NCBI GenBank assembly: GCA_028641055.1
Contig: CM054060.1
Location: 162,042,696 to 162,106,695, forward strand
DNA: 64,000 bases
Direction: 5' to 3'
DNA from: Alopecurus myosuroides
Lineage: Eukaryota; Streptophyta; Magnoliopsida; Poales; Poaceae
Part shown: one piece after another, positions 57,956 through 64,000 of the stretch
How positions within the stretch are numbered: the stretch's first letter is position 1
Layout: the number at the start of each line of letters is the position of its first letter
Position numbers and translations under genes: made by a program
The notes under the pieces: generated by a model
The model's input: only the letters and a program-made list of their open reading frames with translations
Database searches by the model: none
Told to the model about the DNA's origin: nothing

Positions 57956-58393
57956 ACTGGTGTACGTTGCAGAATTTAAAAAATTTCCCTACGTAACCGT
58001 CAAGATCACTATACAAATAACGATGCATGCCCATAGATGCATTGATTAGGATCACGACTCACCGGGTAACGGAATCGATGTAGTCGTCGAAAAGTTCTGA
58101 ACAATCATAGATCCTCACAACTAGGCCTAGTTGCAAGGATGTCACTAAGATTCACTCGTCGAGGATCACACGTGTAATCCCTCTTATGGTGTGCACGTGT
58201 ACGCTCGTGTCAACCCGCCAGCGTTTCGTCGTCCAGGATTCGGCTCCGATGAAAAGAGACAACCTTTCGGCGTTGCTAATTGGTAGTAATAATCAACCGT
58301 GGTTGGAGCTATATGATTATGAAAGTTTCTGAACACATGAGAAAGAATAACAATTAGAGTTTGGTCTAATTGAGAGAGGACTCTAATATTGTC
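57956..58393. repeat. Probable LTR fragment
   Basis: TGTACGTTGCAGAATTTAAA and the following text resemble starts of Triticeae Copia LTRs I recall (TGTTGCGGAAATT type). No second LTR, PBS or coding region is visible. It is cut off at 58393. Confidence 0.35.
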
Positions 58394-58570
58394 CCAAACG
58401 TATCTATAAATTTTTATGCTCCATACTTGTTTTCTTTATGTTCTCTCATGTTTTATATATATGTTTTTCGGATGATTTCATGAACTAGCCTATTAACAAG
58501 ATGACCAGAGTCAGTTTCTGTTTTCTGTTATGTTTATGTTTCAGAAAAGTTCTAATTGCTAGTACCGCTA
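58394..58570 (+). repeat. Fragment of the gypsy LTR family seen at 12736
   Basis: AAACGTATCTATAAATTTTT and the next 150 bp follow the order of the 12736 LTR (TATGCTC, TTTTATG, CATGAACTA-CCTAT, AACAAGAT, TTTCTGTT, CAGAAAAGTTCT). Only the first part of the LTR remains. Confidence 0.6.
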
Positions 58571-58759
58571 GTACCAATGTGCACACACTTGACAAGTTGA
58601 GTGACGGTTTTTTTTCCAGTTGGATGACTTAAGTGCACATGGGAAACAAGTTTGTAGTACCGCTAGTGCCATTTACTCATGGTAGAACATATGCTTGCAA
58701 ACATTGGCTATTCCATATGAGTGAGACAATGCAGTAGGAGCAGTTTACAAGATTTACGG

Positions 58760-59425
58760 TAACGCTGTGGGCGACAAGAAGGAAGGCCATTCATGAAGCT
58801 ATATTCCAAAGCCCTCTCTCTACACATGGTTTTGTAAAGTCGCTTTTAGATCAGCTGAAGTTGTGTCAAGTTCCATAACGCCTCAGCCTTCAGGGCAGTG
58901 ATAGTAGCACCTCAGAAACAGGTGGTTACAGCCTCCAGGAACTCTATCAAAAATAAATGTCGACGCTGCTATCTCAAAGAAAGACAGATAACAGGGGAGT
59001 TGCTGCTGCTTTATGTAGAGACAGCAATGGCGTTTATTTGGGAGTCTCAGCTCTGATTTCTGAAGGCATTACTGACCCAGCATGCTTAGAAACTTTGGCT
59101 TGTAGAGAGGCTTTGGCATTAACGGAGGGCCTTGGACTATCTAGACTCTAGAGCTTTGGTGGCATCTTACTGTAAATCTGTGGTTACGGGGAGATAGAGG
59201 AAGGAAGTAATCATAACTGAAATTAAAGCAAGATCTCGACGGCTGAAAGATTGCAGATTTGTCCATGAAGGTAGAGCTTCTAATTTTGAAGCACACAACT
59301 TAGCTAAACATGTTAATTTGTTTGGAGCGGGCCGCCATTTGGCTGGGCACTCCTTATTTCTTGTACAGTTCGTGTAAACATTTTGCATGATTAATAAAAT
59401 TTGGCGGGTTTTCCCAAAAAAAAAA
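58760..59425 (+). mobile_element. 3' end of a LINE-like element with RNase H domain and poly(A)
   Basis: Reading across frames gives a helical upstream part (RRKAIHEAIFQSPLSTHGFVKSLL). An RVT_3-type RNase H follows: NVDAA-like start near 58955, RGVAAALCRDSNGVYLG, ACLETLACREALAL. Later pieces give VVT-IE-G, RASNFEAHNLAKH. Frames break repeatedly after 59150. An AATAAA-containing tail (ATTAATAAAATTTGG) ends in ten A at 59417-59426. A 5'-truncated, A-tailed copy is the usual product of target-primed reverse transcription. The gene of an ordinary host RNase H-like protein retroposed as cDNA is an alternative. Confidence 0.68.
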
Positions 59426-59426
59426 C

Positions 59427-59646
59427 TTAGTTCCAAAAAGGGTCTGAAAATAGTCAGCATGAGAATACCGAGAACCGCTGTGTAATACATGTACTGACGT
59501 GTGCATGCACGCGATTTCTTGGTCCTCGGGGCTCGGCCATTGTTTTGCTCGTACACTTGTACTGGGTTTTTACAACGTGACAACATTGGGAGCATCGACA
59601 GAACGACCTGCCAGTCAACAGTGTGCGCGCGCACGGGCACGTACCA
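59427..59646. other. Short spacer, nothing recognised
   Basis: Mixed composition with a GTGCGCGCGCAC self-complementary word near 59625. No gene. Confidence 0.4.
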
Positions 59647-59655
59647 CTACAGCGA
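59647..59655. repeat. 9-bp target-site duplication of the Mutator-like element (left)
   Basis: CTACAGCGA, repeated exactly at 61468-61476. Confidence 0.95.
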
Positions 59656-60074
59656 GTGAAAATTAACAAAAATAACCTCAAAATTAATCTTCAGCACAAA
59701 ATAAACCTATCTGTAATCTATTTTAAAAAATAACCCTTTTGTGTGGCGCCCGCACTTGGGGAGTCACGCTATGCAGTGTGGCACCCCCGTCTAAGGTGCC
59801 ACACTATCAGCCAACGTGGCAGCATGGGACCCGCACTTGTAAGTGTGGCGCCGGTCTCTGGGGTGCCACACTTGAATTTTTTTCTATCCGAACGGGGTGG
59901 TTTCACTCACGACGTCGAAATGGTTAAGTCCCAGGGTGTGGCACCCTGGATAAGGGAGTTGCACTTAAGAGTGTGGCACCCCAGTCTAGGGTGTCACGGT
60001 GCGTGGCACCCTAGGCAATAGAGCCACACTTTAGAGTGTGGCACCCTAGTCTGGGGTGTCACACTTGAAAATTA
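59656..60074 (+). repeat. Left TIR of the Mutator-like element
   Basis: About 419 bp, highly similar to the reverse complement of 61048-61467. Roughly eight GTGTGGC/GCGTGGC words occur. Confidence 0.9.
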
Positions 60075-61047
60075 CAAATGAACATATTAAAACAATATTG
60101 AAAACATATCTTGCTTGGTGTTGAATGCATACATTCCACAAACCCGTGTGTCTCTATGCCCTCCGGCTTTTGAGAAACATATATTTGACATGAAGAACAT
60201 CTCTAGAGATGAGCCTATGTTTTTTCAATACAACAATGTCGTGAAAGAGGGCAACCAAACCGAATTCTCTTTTATCGTCAAAGAGGGCAAAGAGTGCTAA
60301 TCGGTTACGAAAAATGGCTCTTTCGATTGGTTGTCGTAAAGTTGATGATGCCATGCCATCCCAGTCGAGTTCTGCTTCAAGGTCCACATCAACCCCTCCT
60401 GTGGTGATGCCTCTAGCTACAACGCAACTAATCTTGAAGACAAGGTACGAACCTACATGTTAATCGTGAAAATACACACATATATAGATCTCCACCATAT
60501 GTTTTATATCTTGTATGTGCAGTTAGACGTGCATGATGGCATGACCATGAAGGAGTGACAACGTTCGTTCGGGTTAAGGGCAAAGAGGAAAGCAAGAGTG
60601 TCATGGTCAACAGACGAATATCTTGGGAAAAGGAAGTGGCTGACTGAAAACGAGGATGAGGTTGAAACCAGGAACGACGAACAGGTGCTCGATGCCGAGT
60701 ACGAGGATGAGGAGACGGAGGCCGTAATAACCCAAGAAAAGCCAAGGTTTAAAATCTTGCGTGTGTAGGCGGAAGAATGCGCCAACTACAGCGTCAAAAA
60801 AGATGAAGGAAAGGAAATAGAGGGGGGAGTTGTTATGGCCTTATCGTTTCTATTTTCACTATGGTCTTGGAGTTTCTATTTTTGTTTTGGACTCGTAAAC
60901 TTGGTGTAATTTTGAATTGAGATGAATGTTTATGCCTCTGAATCGATGTTTTGAAATTGTGATGTAGATAATGGAGTCGTTGTGATGATCATGAAATTCT
61001 AATTGATGTAAGATATGTTTTGGATATTGATTTAATTTGTTCATCTG

Positions 61048-61467
61048 AAATTTTTAAGTGCGACACCCCAGACTAGGGTGCCACACTCTAAAATGTGACT
61101 CCATTGACTAGGGTGCCACATAGTGTGACACCCTAGCCTGGGGTGCCACACTCTTAAGTGCAACTCCGTTGTCCAGGGTGCCACACCCTGAGACTTAACC
61201 GTTTCGACGTCGCGAGTGAAACCACCCCGCTCGGATAGAAAAAAAAATCAAGTGTGGCACCCCAGGGACCGGCGCCACACTTACAAGCGCGGGTCCCACG
61301 CTGCCACGTTGGCCGATAGTGTGGCACCTCAGACGGGGGTGCCACACTGCATAACGTGACTCCCCAGGTGCGGGCGCCACACAAAAGGGTTATTTTTTCA
61401 AATAGATTGCAGATAGGTTTATTTTGTGCTGAAAATTAATTTTGAGGTTATTTTTGTTAATTTTCAC
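61048..61467 (-). repeat. Right TIR of the Mutator-like element
   Basis: Inverted copy of 59656-60074. Short frames shared between the two TIRs are simply the same DNA in opposite orientation. Confidence 0.9.
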
Positions 61468-61476
61468 CTACAGCGA

Positions 61477-61959
61477 GGGGGAGAGGAGGAGAGGCAGTCA
61501 GGATCAAGCTAACGGATCCGACGAGGTGATGGCGGTGCGCGCAGGGTACAGGACCTACACAGTGGCAGTACCGCGTGGCCTGTGTCCGTGCGGCTGCGAC
61601 TAGACGGGATGTCGGTGGCGTTCTGAGCTCACCGGACACGAGGGAGCCCCCTGCCGGAAAGTGCCCAGCACCTGTCTCCTCTTCCTCGCGCCACTACAAG
61701 CTGCTCGCACGGCCGCTAGCTGTCTCCTCCGTTTTAGCGTACTGTTGTTTTCTTTTCTTTGTTTTTGGGGAATGTGGTATGTGCTCAGCTTAAGTCATGG
61801 ATGGACCAAGGATACGACTTCCTGTCGCTCACTATTCGATTGCGTGCCATAGCGCAAAGTAACCTTGTGGCCCGGTGTGACCGGCGAGGAAATGCTTGTA
61901 CTGGATTCAAATGCTGCTGAAAAATGTACAGAAAACAGTTTCCTAACTCTAGTCTCGGC
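61477..61959. other. Unclassified sequence
   Basis: GC-rich at the start, AT-rich later. Short frames only and no recognised product. Confidence 0.35.
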
Positions 61960-62056
61960 CTAACAGTTTCCTAACCTCAGGGTATCATAGCAATATTCAT
62001 TAGGACCCAAGTAAATATTCCTAAGCATCTGTTTCCTAACTCTAGTCTCGGCCTCT
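61936..62056. repeat. Direct repeat of 23 bp around a break point
   Basis: TTTCCTAACTCTAGTCTCGG occurs at about 61939 and again at about 62032, 93 bp apart. A third partial copy TTTCCTAACCTC lies between. It looks like a replication-slippage or repair scar. Confidence 0.75.
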
Positions 62057-62199
62057 TCCTCGCTGAAATCTCCGAGCTCTAAAATCTTTCTCTTACAATT
62101 GATATGCTGAGCTATGAAAACTACAGAAACAAAGAATACAGCTGCTGCCTTCTTCCTTTTCTTCCTCTCATGATATAACTCTATAGATAGATCAGCCAT
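61960..62199 (-). pseudogene. Possible N-terminal fragment of a Harbinger-type transposase
   Basis: The 79-codon frame MADLSIELYHERKKRKKAAA... has a basic start, a short hydrophobic stretch, then RKQMLRNIYLGPNEYCYDTLRL. The spacing of R--ML--IY----E-C-D-LRL resembles the domain that precedes the nuclease in HARBI1-like plant proteins. It stops where an F--L helix would be expected. A 23-bp direct repeat (61938 and 62031) sits at the break. The match is from memory and short, so the call is tentative. Confidence 0.4.
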
Positions 62200-62552
62200 C
62201 TACAATACGTATAGCACATAGAGGGCTAATTGAGTATGAAAATAGACCTAATTGAGGAGATAAAATTTTCATCTATTACATGTGTAATACAGTCTAGGAA
62301 ATAAAAAAACAACACACAAAGCAGCATGTAGTAGTATGATATATGTATCAGATGAAACATGGTGGTTGAGTTTACTGGTTCGGTTCCATCTCTTGACATA
62401 TCTAGTAATCTAGCTATGCCCTGAACCCACATGCCTTCACAAGGAATAGACACTAATGTAACCTCCAGGAAGAAATAGATACACCGCCCCCACAAGGAAT
62501 AGACGCTACAATCTCAGAACAGAAACCCCTCGCCATGATGGGAGAAATCTAA

Positions 62553-62855
62553 GGACTTCTTTGATTCGTATGATAGGAAAACCATAGGAATAGGAAAAAC
62601 ATAGGATTGCATTGTCATGTCCACTCCAATCCTATAGGATTTGGTTTGCACTAAATTTTGTTTGATTCCATCAAAGGAATTGTAAAAAGAGGTTAGAGTG
62701 GATGTTAGAATTCCTATGGGAAGTAGTACAAAATTCCTATGGGAAACAATCCTATAGGATTCAATCCTACAAATCACATGGTTAAGATAGAAAAATTTCC
62801 GATAGGATGGAATCCTGCGAAAATCCTACACAAATCCTTTGAATCAAAGAAGCCC
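62553..62855. mobile_element. Tourist-like MITE (303 bp) with TAA target duplication
   Basis: The left GGACTTCTTTGATTC pairs with the right GAATCAAAGAAGCCC. TAA lies on each side (62550-62552 and 62856-62858). There are no coding frames. The interior has CCTATAGGA-type palindromic words in inverted pairs. This is the standard structure of PIF/Harbinger-mobilised Tourist elements. Confidence 0.92.
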
Positions 62856-62858
62856 TAA

Positions 62859-64000
62859 GCATCGATACAGGATGGAACGCATACTGGAAAGGAAAAAAAT
62901 ACAGTGTGGTGGACTCCTTCACAACTAAGGATAACCAAAAGAATTCCATGATTATTTCTGATACACATACAGCTGTTCTAATCGGATCGATACTACTGCA
63001 GATAGGGACATGTAGGACACTGACAGAAGCTAGCACCCATGGCCGTGGGTACATCAGGGAAATTAAAGCTTTGGTCAGGGAGCAAAGCAGCATGTGGTGT
63101 TATTTTTTACACCAAATGTTTAGCATCAATATGATCGGTAAATATCAAATGCTAAGCATCAACCTGGTCAGTAAAAATCAGTAAAAATAGCTCAAGATGA
63201 TCTGGAAATAATTGTTGGCATCAAATGTTAATCAACAACCTGATCAGCAAACGATACAACTAGTCATCAAATGCTAAGCATCAACCTGGTCGGCCGCTAC
63301 TGCCAATTTATGCACTTACACCACTTTGCTCCTATGTTTCCTATCCGAACACGCAGATAGAGATGGGAATATGGAGTTGCAGGACTAGTATACCATACCT
63401 TGGATTTGGAGAAGGTGTCCGGCCTGGGAAGAAGAGCTGGAGCAAGATATCTAGAGGTTGAAGTCGATGAGCTGTAGATCAGCAGATCGGGGCGATCTAG
63501 GGTTAGGCCTTCAAACGGGAAAAGGGATTGAGAGATAGGAGAGGAAAGAATAGATGGAGAAGGAGACATACCTGCTGGGGACGGGTGAGATGAGGTTAGA
63601 CGGCGGCTCACCGGAGACGAGACCCTCCCGAATTGGTGGCGTCAAGATCTCGGTGGAGAAGAGCCATGGCGTGGGAGAAGAAGTCTAGGGGATAGTAGTC
63701 GACGTTGGAGCTAACGACGGGGCAGTCGATGCGGCGAGAGATGTCTTCGGCGGCGAGGAACCGTGGCGGCGAGGTGGTGCTAGGAGATCCCGCGAGGTTG
63801 GGGGAGGAAGAAGATGTGCGTCGGAGAGGAGAAATCCTGGAGAATGACAGGGGTACGGGCTGGAATCGCGTAACCCTTCGGGGTCACTCGGCTGGAATTG
63901 CCAAATGAATTCCATACCCAATTCTAGTACATCCAAACAAGTGCATCCTGGAATCCTAAAATGAATTCCACATTTTTTACCCCAAATGATGGGAGCCAAA
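62859..64000. other. Unclassified sequence up to the window edge
   Basis: No intact gene is recognised. Degenerate copies of ATCAAATGCTAAGCATCAAC occur near 63112, 63147, 63219 and 63262. A GC-rich segment (63550-63860) with frames in both directions lacks a known domain. The last 120 bp (TGGAATT/AAATGAATTCCA words) look like the subterminal part of another element that continues beyond the window. Confidence 0.35.

Larger units (their letters stand above)
59656..61467. mobile_element. Mutator-like element with long TIRs (1.8 kb)
   Basis: The ends GTGAAAATTAACAAAAATAA and its complement are flanked by the perfect 9-bp duplication CTACAGCGA, diagnostic of the Mutator superfamily. TIRs are about 420 bp (59656-60074 and 61048-61467). 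Each contains many GTGTGGC(A/G)CC words facing GGGTGCCACAC words. The interior (60075-61047) encodes no transposase. It has a 61-codon forward frame (60115-60300) and exon-like acidic sequence around 60600-60770, preceded by a possible intron (donor near 60443, acceptor TTGTATGTGCAG near 60521). It may be captured host DNA (Pack-MULE) or a decayed element gene. I do not recognise the protein. Confidence 0.9.

Noticed and set aside
59739..60021. Cys/Trp-rich frames repeated at 61154-61384
   Set aside because: They are the two TIRs of the Mutator-like element read in opposite orientation; no start context or domain.

Overview
The window is a block of nested and tandem transposable elements from a large plant genome. 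I infer a Triticeae grass (wheat, barley or rye group). The reasons are the CACTA element with TTTAGTCCCGGTT subterminal repeats, the Ty3/gypsy LTR beginning TGATACGTTGCAAACGTATC, the Tat-lineage gypsy element, the Tourist, Mutator and Harbinger elements, and the insertion of retrotransposons into each other. No intact ordinary host gene is visible. The only long uninterrupted reading frame is the polyprotein of a Copia retrotransposon.

Layout. 1-11119: a tandem array of a non-autonomous LTR retrotransposon on the minus strand (LTRs of about 2.7-2.8 kb alternating with about 1.0 kb of non-coding internal sequence; three LTRs in the window). It sits in an older gypsy-LTR-like sequence (to about 12145). 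12146-14375: the 3' end of another gypsy element with its LTR. 14440-15815: a decayed PIF/Harbinger transposase. 16043-16335 and 16716-16919: two MITE-like inverted-repeat elements. 16960-17730: a GC-rich, exon-like stretch with a 172-bp duplication. 17889-23079: a complete Copia element (153-bp LTRs, perfect 5-bp target duplication, intact 1580-codon ORF). 23764-24050: remnant of a ubiquitin-RUB (NEDD8) fusion gene. 24051-29060: nothing recognised apart from small repeats.

29061-54771: PIF/Harbinger DNA shattered by nesting. A unit with ORF1 on the minus strand abuts a transposase gene on the plus strand. The 3' side of the transposase unit is split by a minus-strand, pol-less retrotransposon (32694-54531). 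Its coding region is one long gag-like frame with a zinc knuckle and three families of in-frame tandem repeats. The left LTR of that element is in turn split by a Tat-type gypsy element (33470-48357) with a perfect 5-bp target duplication. The Tat element carries a broken gag-pol on the minus strand and a spliced antisense gene on the plus strand. Insertion order is therefore Harbinger, then the gag-only element, then Tat.

54775-64000: a 2.3-kb non-autonomous CACTA element (55109-57430, TSD CAC), LTR remnants, a 3'-truncated LINE-like tail with poly(A) (58760-59425), a Mutator-like element with 420-bp inverted repeats and a perfect 9-bp TSD (59656-61467), a small Harbinger-like transposase fragment, and a Tourist MITE with TAA target duplication (62553-62855).

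The most interesting items are the spliced antisense gene inside the Tat element, the repeat-built gag-only protein, the tandem LTR array, the ubiquitin-RUB pseudogene and the intact Copia element. Coordinates were counted by hand from the sequence; family names are recalled from known features and no database search was run.
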